Positions 43,228 to 53,045 are shown, numbered from the stretch's first letter. The stretch is DNA of 64,000 nt from Deltaproteobacteria bacterium (GCA_021802645.1 JAJZRO010000005.1:94281-158280); one strand, 5' to 3'. Notes: generated from the letters alone by a model not told the origin. Numbers and translations: made by a program.

Positions 43228-45390
43228 CTATTTTCTCTTCGCCTCGATAACGCCCCCCAGCTGTTGCAGGTGCTGGAGGATGCGTGCGAGGTGATCCACG
43301 CTTTTCACCTCGACGATCACGTTGATCCTGGCCAGGCCACCCGTCATGGTGGTGGCCTCCAGGTTCACGATGTCGGCGTCGTCGCCGCTGATGGCATTGC
43401 TGATCGCCGCGAGCAAGCCGCGCTGATCCTGGGCGATGACCTGCACCGGCGCCCGGTGCGTTGATTCCACGGCCGTAGCCCAGCTCACCGCGATCCGGCG
43501 TTCCGGGTCGCTGGCCAGCAGGTTGGGGCAGTTGGCCTTATGCACCGAAATGCCCCGGCCAGCGGTGATGAAGCCGGCGATGGCATCGCCCGGCACCGGC
43601 ATGCAGCAGTGGCTGATCTTGGTCAGCACGCTGTCCGCCCCGTCCACCACAATCACCTCGCCCCGTCCGCCCTTGCCGTGGGCCCGTTTGGCCGGCAGCT
43701 GTTCCAGCACCGCCTCGGCGCTCTCCATCTCCTCCTCGCGGAGTTCCGGGGGTTCTAGCAGCCGGATGATGGTCGGCATGGTGATCTTGCCGGAGCCGAC
43801 CTTGCGCATGAGGTCGTCGAGGGAGTTGCAGGAAAGGGCCTTCAGTACCTCCTTGAGATGGCCCGTCTTGATGAACTTCTTGAGACTCAGGTTGTGCTTG
43901 CGCAGCTCCCGTTCGCAGAGTTCGCGGCCAACGGTGAGGCTTTTCTCCCGCTCTTCCTGGTTGAGCCACTGCTTGATGCGGCTCTTGGCCCGGGCGGTCT
44001 TGACCAACGTCAGCCAGCCGCGGTGCGGTTTCTGGCCCGGCGCAGTGATGATCTCCACCACGTCGCCATTGTTCAATCCCGTCTTGAGCGGGGCGATCTG
44101 GCCGTTGATCCGGGCGCCGGCGCAGCGGTTCCCCACCTCGGTGTGGATGCTGTAGGCAAAATCCAGCGGGGTGCTGCCGCGCGGAAAGCCCCGCACCTCG
44201 CCGGTGGGGGTGAGCACGTAGATGTCGTCCTCGTAGAGCTCGCCCTTGACCGCGTCGAGGAATTCCTTGGGGTCTTCGAGTTCCTGGAGGGTCTGCACCA
44301 GCTGCTTGAGCCACTTGAAGAGCTTGACGTCCTTGGTGGTGACCGCCTTGCCCTCCTTGTAGGCCCAGTGCGCGGCAATACCCTCCTGGGCGATGCGGTC
44401 CATCTCCTCGGTGCGGATCTGGATCTCCATGAAGTCGCCGTGGGGGCCGACCACCGAGGTGTGCAACGATTTGTAGCCGTTGGCCTTGGGGTGGCTGATG
44501 AAGTCCTTGAAGCGGCCGTCGATGGGCGCCCAGATCGAGTGGATGATGCCCAGGACCTCATAGCATTCCTTGAGATCCCGCACGATGATCCGGAAGGCCA
44601 CCTTGTCGTAGACCTTCTCGATGGGGATGTTCTGGGCGAGCAGCTTTTTGTAGATGCTGTAGAGGTGCTTGGGCCGGCCGAGGATGCGGAAGTGGCCGAT
44701 GCCGTTCTCGATCAGGTGGTGGGAGAGCAGCGCCTTGATCTCCTCGACGTAGGCCTCCCGGTCGGGCAGCGAGGTCTGGATGCTGCGGGAGAGCTTGGCG
44801 AACTCCTCGGGATGGAGATAGGAGAAGGAGAGGTCCTCCAGTTCCCGCTTGATCCAGTCGATGCCCAGCCGGCTGGCCAGCGGGGCATAGAGTTCCATGG
44901 TCTCCTGGGCGAACTCCGCCTGCTTGGCCGGCTCCAGATGGCGCAACGACTGCAGGTCGTCCAGCCGGTCGGCGAGCTTGACCAGCAGGACCCGGATGTC
45001 GGAGGACATGGCCAGCAGCATCTTGCGGATGTTCTCCGCCTGGTAGGCGACCTGGCTGTTGAACTGGACGCTGGTGATCTTGGTGGCGCCGCTCACGATG
45101 CTGGCGACATCGTCACCGAACTCATCCCGCAGCTTGGCCTCGCTGACCTTGGGCTCGGCCTGCTTGAGCACCCCGTGCAGGAGGCCGGCGATGATGGTGG
45201 GCACATCGAGCCGCATGGTGGTCAACAGATAGGCCACGGCCATGGTGTGCTGGAGGTAGGGCTTGCCCGACAGGCGATGGTGGCCGGCGTAGACCTCGCT
45301 GGCAAAGGCATGGGCCCTGGCGATGGGAGCCAAGTCCTCGTCAGGCATGTATTCCCGCGCCCGGGCGATGATGTCGTCGATGGTGGCCAT
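43228..45390 (-). CDS. RelA/SpoT homologue with a degenerate hydrolase site
   Basis: 720 residues in the full RSH layout: HD (about 25-180), synthetase (about 230-350), TGS (about 385-445), helical/zinc-finger region and ACT (about 640-718). The hydrolase site is broken: LLHD becomes LLHG, the following ED becomes KQ, and DRLHN becomes DRLDD. The synthetase site looks intact (RPKHLYSIYKK, NGYKSLHT, EIQIRTEEM) and keeps the RFKD motif usual in bifunctional enzymes. A (p)ppGpp synthetase without hydrolase is the likely reading. Start ATG 45390; a TTG lies two codons upstream. The proS stop is 14 bases upstream, so they are co-transcribed. Confidence 0.92.
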   Translation of the reverse strand: MATIDDIIARAREYMPDEDLAPIARAHAFASEVYAGHHRLSGKPYLQHTMAVAYLLTTMRLDVPTIIAGLLHGVLKQAEPKVSEAKLRDEFGDDVASIVSGATKITSVQFNSQVAYQAENIRKMLLAMSSDIRVLLVKLADRLDDLQSLRHLEPAKQAEFAQETMELYAPLASRLGIDWIKRELEDLSFSYLHPEEFAKLSRSIQTSLPDREAYVEEIKALLSHHLIENGIGHFRILGRPKHLYSIYKKLLAQNIPIEKVYDKVAFRIIVRDLKECYEVLGIIHSIWAPIDGRFKDFISHPKANGYKSLHTSVVGPHGDFMEIQIRTEEMDRIAQEGIAAHWAYKEGKAVTTKDVKLFKWLKQLVQTLQELEDPKEFLDAVKGELYEDDIYVLTPTGEVRGFPRGSTPLDFAYSIHTEVGNRCAGARINGQIAPLKTGLNNGDVVEIITAPGQKPHRGWLTLVKTARAKSRIKQWLNQEEREKSLTVGRELCERELRKHNLSLKKFIKTGHLKEVLKALSCNSLDDLMRKVGSGKITMPTIIRLLEPPELREEEMESAEAVLEQLPAKRAHGKGGRGEVIVVDGADSVLTKISHCCMPVPGDAIAGFITAGRGISVHKANCPNLLASDPERRIAVSWATAVESTHRAPVQVIAQDQRGLLAAISNAISGDDADIVNLEATTMTGGLARINVIVEVKSVDHLARILQHLQQLGGVIEAKRK

Positions 45391-45404
45391 GGGCAAAACG
45401 TCGG

Positions 45405-47138
45405 TCAGTCGCTGACCTGAAAACGGTCCATTTCTTTGGCGATCAAATCGCGGATGGTGGCCACCCCCTCGGCCAGGGGCACCTTGCGGGTCTCGCCGTC
45501 CCAGCGGGTGCGGATCTCGATGGCGCCCTCACTGCTAAAGCTCTTGCCCACCATGACCCGGAGCGGGATGCCGATGAGATCGGCATCCTTGAACTTGCTG
45601 CCCGGCCGCTCGTCGCGGTCGTCGAGCAGCACCTCGATGCCGAGTTGGGTCAATTCGTTGTAAAGCTGCTCGCTGGCCGTGGTGATCTCCGCATCCTTGG
45701 GGGAGAGATTGAGGAGAATCACCTGGAAGGGGGCGATGGGCAGCGGGAAGATCATGCCATCCTGGTCGTGGTTCTGCTCGATGGCCGCGGCCACGGTGCG
45801 GCTCACGCCGATGCCGTAGCACCCCATGATGAAGGGCTGTTCGGTGCCCTGGGCATCGAGGAAGGTGGCCTTGAGCGATTCGCTGTACTTGGTGCCCAGC
45901 TTGAAGATGTGGCCCACCTCGATGCCGCGGGTCAGCGTCAGGGCGCCGCCGCAGGCCGGGCAGTGGTCCGCCTCGGTGACCATGCGCAGGTCGGCGATCT
46001 GCTCTACCTTGAAATCCCGTTCCAGGTTGGCATTGAGCAGGTGGAAGTTTTTTTCGTTGGCCCCCACCACGAAGTTGTGCATCCGGGTAAGTTCCAAATC
46101 GGCCACCACCGGGATAGTGAGGCCGATGGGGCCGAGGTAGCCGCTCGGCACGCCGGTGGCGTCGAAGATTTCCTTGTCCTCCGCCAGCCGCAGGTGGTCG
46201 GCATTGACCCCCAGGGTGTTGGCGAGCTTTACCGGCTGCACCTCGTGGTCGCCTCGCAGCAGCACCGCCACCGGCTTGTCTTCCGCCATGTAGACCAGGG
46301 TCTTGACCAGGTCCTCCTGGGGAATCTGGAGAAACTCGCAGACCGCGGCCACCTTCTTCTTGCCCGGGGTTTCCACCTTGGTCAGGGCTTCCAGGGGTGG
46401 GGCAGCCACCGCTTCCGGTTCCTTACAGCGCGCCTTTTCCATGTTGGCCGCGTAGTCGCAGTGCTGGCAGACCACGATGGTGTCCTCGCCGGTGGCGGCG
46501 AGCACCATGAACTCGTGGGAGAAGTTGCCGCCGATGGTGCCGGTGTCCGCCTCCACGGCCCGGAAGGCAAGGCCGCAGCGGGTGAAGATGCGGCTGTAGG
46601 CCTCGTGCATCTTCTGGTAGGTGGTGTCCGCCCCCTCGTTGGTGGCGTCGAAGCTGTAGCCGTCCTTCATGATGAACTCGCGGCCCCGCATCAGGCCGAA
46701 GCGCGGCCGGATCTCGTCGCGGAACTTGGTCTGGATCTGGTAGAGGTTGAGCGGCAGGTTGCGGTAGGAGTGCACCGTCTTGCGAATGAGATCGGTGATC
46801 ACCTCCTCATGGGTGGGCCCCAGGCATGATTCGCGCTGGTGGCGGTCGGTGAAGCGCAGCAGCTCCGGGCCGTACTTGGTCCAGCGCTCCGACTCCTGCC
46901 AGAGGTCGGCGGGCTGCACCATGGGCAGCAGCACTTCCTGGGCGCCGGCCCTGGTCATCTCCTCGCGGACGATGCGTTCCACCTTGCGGATGGCCGCCAG
47001 GCCCAGCGGCAGGTAGGAGTAAACGCCGGCGGTGAGCTTGCGGACGAAGCCGCCCCGCAGCAGGAGCTTGTGGCTGATCACCTCCGCTTCGGCGGGGTCT
47101 TCTTTCAGGGTCGGCAGCAGCAGTTGGGCAAAACGCAT
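45405..47138 (-). CDS. proS: Prolyl-tRNA synthetase (bacterial type with editing insertion)
   Basis: 577 residues. Class II motifs are [33 protein letters not shown] and [13 protein letters not shown]. The INS editing domain (about 225-385) removes Ala-tRNA(Pro), and an anticodon-binding domain ends the protein. A C-x2-C pair (CPACGG) and CQHC are present. Length and order are normal. It heads an operon with the RSH gene. The start at 47138 is the ATG of [15 protein letters not shown], the usual family start. Confidence 0.97.
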   Translation of the reverse strand: MRFAQLLLPTLKEDPAEAEVISHKLLLRGGFVRKLTAGVYSYLPLGLAAIRKVERIVREEMTRAGAQEVLLPMVQPADLWQESERWTKYGPELLRFTDRHQRESCLGPTHEEVITDLIRKTVHSYRNLPLNLYQIQTKFRDEIRPRFGLMRGREFIMKDGYSFDATNEGADTTYQKMHEAYSRIFTRCGLAFRAVEADTGTIGGNFSHEFMVLAATGEDTIVVCQHCDYAANMEKARCKEPEAVAAPPLEALTKVETPGKKKVAAVCEFLQIPQEDLVKTLVYMAEDKPVAVLLRGDHEVQPVKLANTLGVNADHLRLAEDKEIFDATGVPSGYLGPIGLTIPVVADLELTRMHNFVVGANEKNFHLLNANLERDFKVEQIADLRMVTEADHCPACGGALTLTRGIEVGHIFKLGTKYSESLKATFLDAQGTEQPFIMGCYGIGVSRTVAAAIEQNHDQDGMIFPLPIAPFQVILLNLSPKDAEITTASEQLYNELTQLGIEVLLDDRDERPGSKFKDADLIGIPLRVMVGKSFSSEGAIEIRTRWDGETRKVPLAEGVATIRDLIAKEMDRFQVSD

Positions 47139-47400
47139 GGGGCACCTGGATTATGGAAGTTACGGGTCAAAAGCGGCCATGATCGGCCACGATATGTTCA
47201 AGAATACGGAGAGAAAATATACACGTTCGACCCGTTTCCCGCATCACTTTCCTGGGCAGGGCGACGGCCCGCCTGCCTGAACCTCTTTCTCAATCGCAAC
47301 ATCGGCATGGGAGTCACATCCACACCCAGCAGCAATCCAGCGTGTGACGCAACGAGAGGCAAGGTTGCTCCAGGAATTCGGAAGCCAGGAGAGGTAATGC

Positions 47401-47613
47401 CTAATGCCCAAGGTTGGTTAGCAGGCCGCAGACATACCGCTCGCCCTGCCACTCAAGCGCGGGGCAAGACCCTGAACGACGGAGGAAGGCGATCTGCCCC
47501 AGCGGACAGGGTTCCGCCGCGCAGCAGATGCCACAGCCATTGCACGATTCGCCCAAGGATGGTTTCGGCGGTGCCGCAGCAGAGAGAACGACGCGGACCA
47601 AAACTAGGGACAC
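47401..47613 (-). pseudogene. Truncated cysteine-cluster protein (YkgJ-like)
   Basis: A 70-codon frame with CNGCGICC, then PCPLGQIAF, SCPAL and YVCGLL, the pattern of YkgJ-type zinc/iron cysteine-cluster proteins. The first codons (GTG start) come from the REP-like repeat at 47606-47624, and the frame stops right after CGLLTNLGH, whereas family members usually continue. The RAYT element abuts its 5' end. It is therefore probably a remnant whose start was replaced by the insertion. A functional short protein cannot be excluded. Confidence 0.5.
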
Positions 47614-48284
47614 TCCCCTATTTCTTTCCGCGGCCGGCCAACCCTTTTGGGCTTCAGCGTTTGATTCAGGCGAGATTCCAGCATGGCGACAAAACCTGCT
47701 GAGCCGAAGGGCCGGCCGGTGCGGGTCGCTTTGCGGAGCGCCTCATCCATTCGGTCATCCGCGCCCAGGATAAACTTGGTATAAGCGCTCCTTTCCGAAG
47801 GGGCGAGCCAGGAGGACAGGCCGGGCAAGGCGCCGTTTTCTCCTGTCAAATGGACTTTTGCACTGGACCAGCGATAGTCTTCCGGCCTTTTCGCCAGCCC
47901 CACCTTCAACGGATTGCGTTCGATATAGCGTGCCACTGCCCATAGGTATTGTTCGTTTCCCACCAGACACGAGAAGAAACGGTTTTGCCAGACGCGGCCG
48001 GACTGGGTCAGCTTGCGGTTGAGATACTGGGTATAGACTTGGTTGGTTAGACCGATGCCCCGCGCCAGAGCGGTTTCCGTTTCCGGCACTGCGAGCAGGT
48101 GGATGTGGTTGTCCATCAGGCAATAGGCCCAAATCCGCACTGAGTGCTTGCGCGCGTAAGTTGCCAGCAGGTGCAGATAGGTCTGCCGGTCTTCGTCATC
48201 GAAGAAGACCGTGGTGCGGTTGTTGCCGCGCTGGGTGATGTGGTGGGGATGGCCGGGGGCGATGATGCGAGCAACTCGTGGCAT
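47604..48284 (-). CDS. REP-associated tyrosine transposase (Y1/HUH, IS200-like)
   Basis: 226 residues of the Y1_Tnp family. The N-terminus contains HHITQRGNN, typical of RAYTs. The HUH metal site is YCLMDNHIHLLAVP. The middle has NQVYTQYLNRK, GRVWQNRFFS and VARYIERNP, where the catalytic tyrosine is expected. RAYTs cut and join single-stranded REP DNA and are usually domesticated rather than freely mobile. The start is ATG 48284. The stop TAG lies in the left REP copy. Confidence 0.9.
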   Translation of the reverse strand: MPRVARIIAPGHPHHITQRGNNRTTVFFDDEDRQTYLHLLATYARKHSVRIWAYCLMDNHIHLLAVPETETALARGIGLTNQVYTQYLNRKLTQSGRVWQNRFFSCLVGNEQYLWAVARYIERNPLKVGLAKRPEDYRWSSAKVHLTGENGALPGLSSWLAPSERSAYTKFILGADDRMDEALRKATRTGRPFGSAGFVAMLESRLNQTLKPKRVGRPRKEIGECP

Positions 48285-48341
48285 ATGAGGACGCTAGCGC
48301 AGAGCGGAGGGCAACGCAAGGGGAAATAGGGGAGTGTCCCT
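47604..48341 (-). mobile_element. RAYT/REP element: transposase gene bracketed by a perfect 19-bp inverted repeat
   Basis: AGGGACACTCCCCTATTTC at 47606-47624 recurs in inverted orientation at 48323-48341 without a mismatch. Each copy can fold with AGGG/CCCT arms, as REP sequences do. The left copy encodes the last codons and stop of the transposase gene; the right copy lies 39 bases before its start. Confidence 0.8.
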
Positions 48342-48417
48342 CATTTTTTACTTGTTCAGTCGCGGATTTGCCGCAGCGAAGCGAAGGCAAATACGTCGGC
48401 CGAAAGTGATGTTGGCA

Positions 48418-50106
48418 TTATTTGACGGCAGACATTCGCGCGGTCAGGCCTTTAAATAACGGCACAAAGCCTTTTAATTCCTCTGCGGAGATTTGCGTTT
48501 CAGTCTCGAATGCAGACAGTATCTTTTGCTTGAGCGAGCTTTTGGCTGACTTGCGCTCCTTTGCGTCCTGAGCCGTTAATTGCATCACAAGATCGGTGTG
48601 CTGAGCATGTACCGCCGCCAGAATTCTGTCGGGAACCAAGCCCTCAATACACTGTTTCCCTGGCTTGTTTGCGCCAATAGCTAAATAATCAGTCCCATCT
48701 TTTAGACCAATTTGTTGCATCATCTTCTCGAGTTCCGGCTTTGCATCGAGATCAAAGGTGACGAATACCCTCTTGAACTTCTCCACAATAAATTTCAGCA
48801 TAATTGTATTCTTGAGAGCGTCCTTACCTTCATAAGCCACAATATCAAGGTCGTCTGGCAATCGTAGGCTCGCATGACCTAACGAGTGAATGTGTTGAAG
48901 ATATCGCTTATCAAGATCGCCTTCGACGAGTAGCATGCAGGTTCTTGTGCTGCCAAGGACGTCTTTCCATGCTGAGAATTCTGCGTTGTCCAAGCCGAGA
49001 ATCTCACTAAACGGCTCCATCCACTTTTGCTCATCAAGTAGGACCCGTTCGGTTGCCTTGAGTTTACCCCGGTGAGCGCGGCGAACCAGCAGTACGTTGG
49101 AAGCCACGTTCTCCTGACAGAGCATGTACGGGCTGTGGGTGGTGACGATAGTTTGGATCTGTAGGTCGTTCGCAAGTGTGCGCAGCACTCGACCGAACTC
49201 TGCTTGCGCGGACGGATGGAGGAAGCTTTCAGGTTCCTCTATCATTACAAACGGTGTAATTCTATTCTGGTCGTCCTTCGAGCGGATTCGATGCGCTTGC
49301 AGAATTGACATCATGATGTGGGTTCGGTTCTTGGTGCCGCTTCCCCAGTCATCTAATGGTACATCAACATTTCGATCCTTGAGATTAATCGCGAAAGGTA
49401 GCGTTCCTGTAAACATTCCATCAGGAATGGTGAAATCGACCTCATACTTATCTTCTAGATGACCAAGAAGCTCCGACAGTTCGGATTTGTGTGCCCGAGA
49501 GATGTTTTTCACCTTATTCTGAAGTCGCTTCTGCTCCTCTTGTAGCTGCTTTCTTTCACTTGGTGAAAAAATCAGGTCATGAAGGAAGCGCCCCCTGCCG
49601 AAAAAAATGGATTGATCTCGAGCCGCAGAGTCGTGGACGAACGCGAGATTCGACGACATTAGCTTTTGCAGTATTTCTTTCGAAGCGAAATCACCTACAG
49701 GTGAGCCATCCACCTCACAAGCGCACACAACCTCGTCTTTCGAGTTCTGAGACAACTTGATGCGCAAAGAAAGCGTGGAAAGCGGAATGGACTTCTGTAG
49801 AAATTTCTCGATGAATTGAAAAAGGCCGGGGTCAGATTCTTTGTTGATGGCTAACACATAATCGAAAACGATATCGGGGCTTCCGGACACCCATTGAGTC
49901 TTGTCCTCTCGGTACGTACGTTCCTCATCCCGGACAAACGAAAAGCGATCTCTTAGGTGGTCCTTGAAAGTTTCTCGGAGAACTTTTATGAGTGTGGTTT
50001 TGCCGGCGTTGTTCCGACCCGATATTGCCGTGTAATAGCCGGAGAACTCTATCTCAATGTCCTCTAGAGTTCTGTAATTCTGAACTCTGACGCATTCGAT
50101 TTTCAT
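48418..50106 (-). CDS. OLD-family ATPase with TOPRIM nuclease domain
   Basis: 562 residues. The ABC-type ATPase part has GRNNAGKTTLIK (Walker A, about residue 30), a central coiled coil (about 190-225), the Walker B region FVMIEEPESFLHPSAQ and the H-loop TTHSPYM. A C-terminal TOPRIM domain (about 385-480) has LLVEGDLDKRYL and TFDLD, the metal-binding acids. OLD and GajA proteins of this type cut DNA and often defend against phage. No GajB-type helicase is adjacent, so it would be a class 1-like stand-alone. Its GC content is clearly lower than its neighbours, suggesting transfer. ATG 50106 is used; TTG 50109 precedes it. Confidence 0.87.
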   Translation of the reverse strand: MKIECVRVQNYRTLEDIEIEFSGYYTAISGRNNAGKTTLIKVLRETFKDHLRDRFSFVRDEERTYREDKTQWVSGSPDIVFDYVLAINKESDPGLFQFIEKFLQKSIPLSTLSLRIKLSQNSKDEVVCACEVDGSPVGDFASKEILQKLMSSNLAFVHDSAARDQSIFFGRGRFLHDLIFSPSERKQLQEEQKRLQNKVKNISRAHKSELSELLGHLEDKYEVDFTIPDGMFTGTLPFAINLKDRNVDVPLDDWGSGTKNRTHIMMSILQAHRIRSKDDQNRITPFVMIEEPESFLHPSAQAEFGRVLRTLANDLQIQTIVTTHSPYMLCQENVASNVLLVRRAHRGKLKATERVLLDEQKWMEPFSEILGLDNAEFSAWKDVLGSTRTCMLLVEGDLDKRYLQHIHSLGHASLRLPDDLDIVAYEGKDALKNTIMLKFIVEKFKRVFVTFDLDAKPELEKMMQQIGLKDGTDYLAIGANKPGKQCIEGLVPDRILAAVHAQHTDLVMQLTAQDAKERKSAKSSLKQKILSAFETETQISAEELKGFVPLFKGLTARMSAVK

Positions 50107-50474
50107 CAATTCCCCCGTGATGCTAACAAGTTATTCTGTGGTTTCTGTATATCTCCAAGCAAGAGGCAACCCGCTGAGTACGTCTGTGGTCCGAGCGCTT
50201 AGCCTCTTCTCCGCCAGTCACGATTGCGTACCCCTCATTTCATGTATCTCAAGGCAAATCGTTCCGCAATCATTTTCATGGTCAGGCTTTCTTGCCGAAT
50301 ATTTTGCATACGGAGAACACCAGATGCGTCCGATTCCGCACAAGGTGCGGTGGGTGTTGCTGGTGTGGTCGCAAGCTGGGAGAGATTCTGGCAAACGCGG
50401 AACGCGTTCTGGCGGGAATGGTTCGAGCGGTAAGGGGGGGCTTGGTAGCGGCAGAGCTTGCGACGAGAAGGAGA
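50107..50474. other. Intergenic region between the OLD gene and ispG
   Basis: No gene is supported. The left half is AT-richer, like the OLD gene, and the right half returns to the local GC level, so the border of the acquired segment is probably near 50300. An open frame at 50117-50578 lacks a ribosome binding site and runs antisense into ispG. Confidence 0.4.
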
Positions 50475-51551
50475 TCAGCGTTTTTTGCCCGCTTCCTTGG
50501 TCATCTTGTCGATTTCCGCCAGGAAGACGGCGAGCAGCTCCGCCTCCGGCACCTTTTTGTAGAGTTGGCCCTTCTTGAAGATGATGCCCACGCCGTGGCC
50601 ACCGGCCAGGCCGATATCGGCCTCCTTGGCCTCGCCCGGTCCGTTCACCACGCAGCCCATAACCGCGATCTTGAGCGGGGTGTCGATGGTCTGGATGTAC
50701 TCCTCCACCTTTTCGGCGATGGCAAAAAGATTGACCTGGCAACGGCCGCAGGTGGGGCAGGAGATGAGTTCCGGCCCGCGTTCGCGGATGTGCAGACTCC
50801 GCAGGAGTTCGAAGGCCACCCGAATCTCCTCCACCGGGTCGCGGGTGAGCGAGATGCGCAGGGTGTCGCCGATGCCTTCGTAGAGCAGGATGCCCAGCGC
50901 CACGCTGGATTTCACCGTGCCGGCGATGAGGCCGCCCGCCTCGGTCACTCCGAGGTGGAGGGGATAGTCGCAGGCCTTGCTCAACTGGCGGTATGCCTCG
51001 ACGGTGGTGAGAGCGTCGGAGGATTTGAGCGAGATCTTGATCGCGTGGAAGTCGAGTTCCTCCAGGAGCTTCACGTTGCGCAGCGCGCTTTCCATCAGGG
51101 CCGCTGGCGTGGGGTGGCCGTGTTTCTTGAGGATATCCTTTTCCACCGAGCCGGAGTTGACCCCGACCCGGATCGGCACCTGGTGGGCCTTGGCCGCGGC
51201 CACCACCTTGGTGAGCTTCTCCTGGCCGCCGATGTTGCCGGGGTTAATGCGGATGCCCTGGGCGCCGTGCTCCATGCTGGCGATGGCCAGCCGGTGGTCG
51301 AAGTGGATGTCGGCAATGAGCGGGATGGTAATCTGGTCGCGAATCTGCCGGATGGCGCGGGCGGCATCGAGATCGAGCACCGCCACCCGGATGATGTCGC
51401 AGCCCGCCTTCTCGAGCCGCGCGATCTGGGCCACGGTGGCAGCCACGTCGCGGGTATCGGTGTTGGTCATCGACTGCACCGCAATGGGGGCATCACCCCC
51501 CACCGGCACCGCACCGACCCGAATCTGTCGAGTTGTTTTCCGCTGGCTCAT
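50475..51551 (-). CDS. ispG: 4-hydroxy-3-methylbut-2-enyl diphosphate synthase
   Basis: 358 residues, the bacterial short form. It catalyses the penultimate step of the MEP isoprenoid pathway using a [4Fe-4S] cluster bound by CPTCGRC (about residue 262) and CVVNGPGEA (about 305). The TIM-barrel start QSMTNTDTRD and GIRINPGNIG are conserved. Start ATG 51551. It stands alone, divergent from the DUF2065 and queA genes. Confidence 0.96.
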   Translation of the reverse strand: MSQRKTTRQIRVGAVPVGGDAPIAVQSMTNTDTRDVAATVAQIARLEKAGCDIIRVAVLDLDAARAIRQIRDQITIPLIADIHFDHRLAIASMEHGAQGIRINPGNIGGQEKLTKVVAAAKAHQVPIRVGVNSGSVEKDILKKHGHPTPAALMESALRNVKLLEELDFHAIKISLKSSDALTTVEAYRQLSKACDYPLHLGVTEAGGLIAGTVKSSVALGILLYEGIGDTLRISLTRDPVEEIRVAFELLRSLHIRERGPELISCPTCGRCQVNLFAIAEKVEEYIQTIDTPLKIAVMGCVVNGPGEAKEADIGLAGGHGVGIIFKKGQLYKKVPEAELLAVFLAEIDKMTKEAGKKR

Positions 51552-51702
51552 GGCGCCCGATTATACCTGGTTGCCGGGGATTGTGCATCCTCCTTTTTGC
51601 CGCCCTTTGGTTGCAAAACCCACGGCAAGCGGGTAGGATGGGCGCTCTCGGCGGCAGTCCCATCAGGGTCGGTTGCGGCCAAGAAAAGTTGAGGAGAGGG
51701 TC

Positions 51703-51903
51703 ATGAAACTACTGGTGGCATTGTTCGGTCTCGTCTTGATTTTCGAAGGCATGCCCTATGTGGTGGCGCCCGAGGCGATGCAGCGCTGGCTGCTGCAACT
51801 GGCCGCCATACGGCCTGGGGCCCTGCGGATTGCCGGTCTCGCCGCTCTCGTCCTTGGCCTCTTCCTCTGCTATCTTACCCAGCGGACCGGCCTCTTCGGG
51901 TAG
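51703..51903 (+). CDS. DUF2065 (YjeT-like) small membrane protein
   Basis: 66 residues with two hydrophobic helices (LLVALFGLVLIFEGMPYVV and IAGLAALVLGLFLCYL) joined by a loop with W, L and Q residues, the DUF2065/YjeT pattern. GAGGAGAGGG precedes ATG 51703. The function of the family is unknown. It lies 37 bases before queA in the same direction. Confidence 0.8.
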   Translation: MKLLVALFGLVLIFEGMPYVVAPEAMQRWLLQLAAIRPGALRIAGLAALVLGLFLCYLTQRTGLFG

Positions 51904-51940
51904 ACGGCCTGCCTTTGGGCTGCTCCCTTTGCGCTCTGCC

Positions 51941-53002
51941 ATGAACCCCGACTTCCTCCTCGCCTCCTATCACTACGACCTGCCGCCGGAACTGATCGCC
52001 CAGGCCCCGGCCGAAGCGCGTGATACCTCGCGTTTGCTGGTGCTCGACTGCCGGCACGATACCCTTGCCGACCGCACCTTCGGCGATGTGGCGGGGTTGA
52101 TCGCGCCGGGCGATCTCCTGGTGGTCAACGACACCCGGGTCTTCCCGGCCCGCCTGCTCGGCCGCAAGGAGACCGGCGGCCAAGTGGAGCTGTTCCTGCT
52201 CGAGTATCCCGCCGCAGCCGTGACAGGAGAGGTGCTGGTGACCGGGCTGGTCAAGAGTTCCAAGCGGGTACGGCCGGGGATGCGCCTGCTCTTTGGCGAC
52301 GATCTTGCCGGGGAGGTGGTGGAACTCCTGAGCGATGGCAAGGTGCGGGTGCGGCTCAGGCTGACCGCTCCGCTCGATGCCGTGCTGGCGCGCCATGGTC
52401 GCATGCCGCTGCCGCCCTATATCGACCGCCCGGCAGGTGAAGAACCCGGCGACCGCGAGCGCTACCAGACGGTCTATGCCGCCAAAACCGGGGCAGTAGC
52501 CGCCCCCACCGCCGGCCTTCACTTTACCGAGACCCTGCTGGCCCAGTTGCGGGAGAAGGGGGTGCAGGTTGCCAGCGTGACCCTGCATGTGGGTTACGGT
52601 ACCTTTGCGCCGGTGCGGGTGGCGGATATCCGGGAGCATCAAATCCACGCCGAGTACCTGGAGGTCTCGGCCGCAACCGCCGCTCTGGTCAACCAGGTGC
52701 GGGCCAGCGGCAAGCGGATCTGGGCGGTGGGTACCACCTCGGTGCGGGCCCTGGAATTTGCCGCCGACGCAGCGGGCATCGTTCACCCGGTGAGCGGCCT
52801 CTGTAACCTTTACATCTATCCGGGCTACCGGTTTCGGGTGGTCCAGAACCTCATCACCAACTTCCATCTGCCCGGCTCGTCGCTGCTCTTTCTGGTGAGC
52901 GCCCTGGCCGGCCGGGAGCGGATTCTTTCGGCCTATGGTCATGCCGTCGCGGAGCGCTACCGCTTTTTCAGCTATGGCGACGCGATGGTCATTCTGCGGT
53001 AA
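51941..53002 (+). CDS. queA: S-adenosylmethionine:tRNA ribosyltransferase-isomerase
   Basis: 353 residues. It makes epoxyqueuosine on tRNA from preQ1-tRNA and SAM. Family signatures are DYDLPPELIAQ-like at the N-terminus (YHYDLPPELIAQAPAE), GDLLVVNDTRVFPARL, APTAGLHFT, HVGYGTFAPV, GTTSVRALE and FHLPGSSLLFLVSA. Length is normal. The start at 51941 (MNPDFLL) is chosen by family length; upstream codons overlap the DUF2065 stop region. Confidence 0.96.
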   Translation: MNPDFLLASYHYDLPPELIAQAPAEARDTSRLLVLDCRHDTLADRTFGDVAGLIAPGDLLVVNDTRVFPARLLGRKETGGQVELFLLEYPAAAVTGEVLVTGLVKSSKRVRPGMRLLFGDDLAGEVVELLSDGKVRVRLRLTAPLDAVLARHGRMPLPPYIDRPAGEEPGDRERYQTVYAAKTGAVAAPTAGLHFTETLLAQLREKGVQVASVTLHVGYGTFAPVRVADIREHQIHAEYLEVSAATAALVNQVRASGKRIWAVGTTSVRALEFAADAAGIVHPVSGLCNLYIYPGYRFRVVQNLITNFHLPGSSLLFLVSALAGRERILSAYGHAVAERYRFFSYGDAMVILR

Positions 53003-53007
53003 GGAAT

Positions 53008-53045
53008 AAAAAAAAGGCCGCTGCAACAGGGGTTGCAGCAGCCTT
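53008..53045 (-). terminator. Terminator of the FmdB-type gene
   Basis: Stem of about 11 bp (GGCcGCTGCAAC at 53016-53027 with GTTGCAGCaGCC at 53032-53043). On the minus strand it is followed by a run of eight T (A-run 53008-53015). It also lies just past queA. Confidence 0.85.

Noticed and set aside
50117..50578. 153-codon plus-strand frame between the OLD gene and ispG
   Set aside because: No ribosome binding site, runs antisense into ispG, and has no recognisable pattern.
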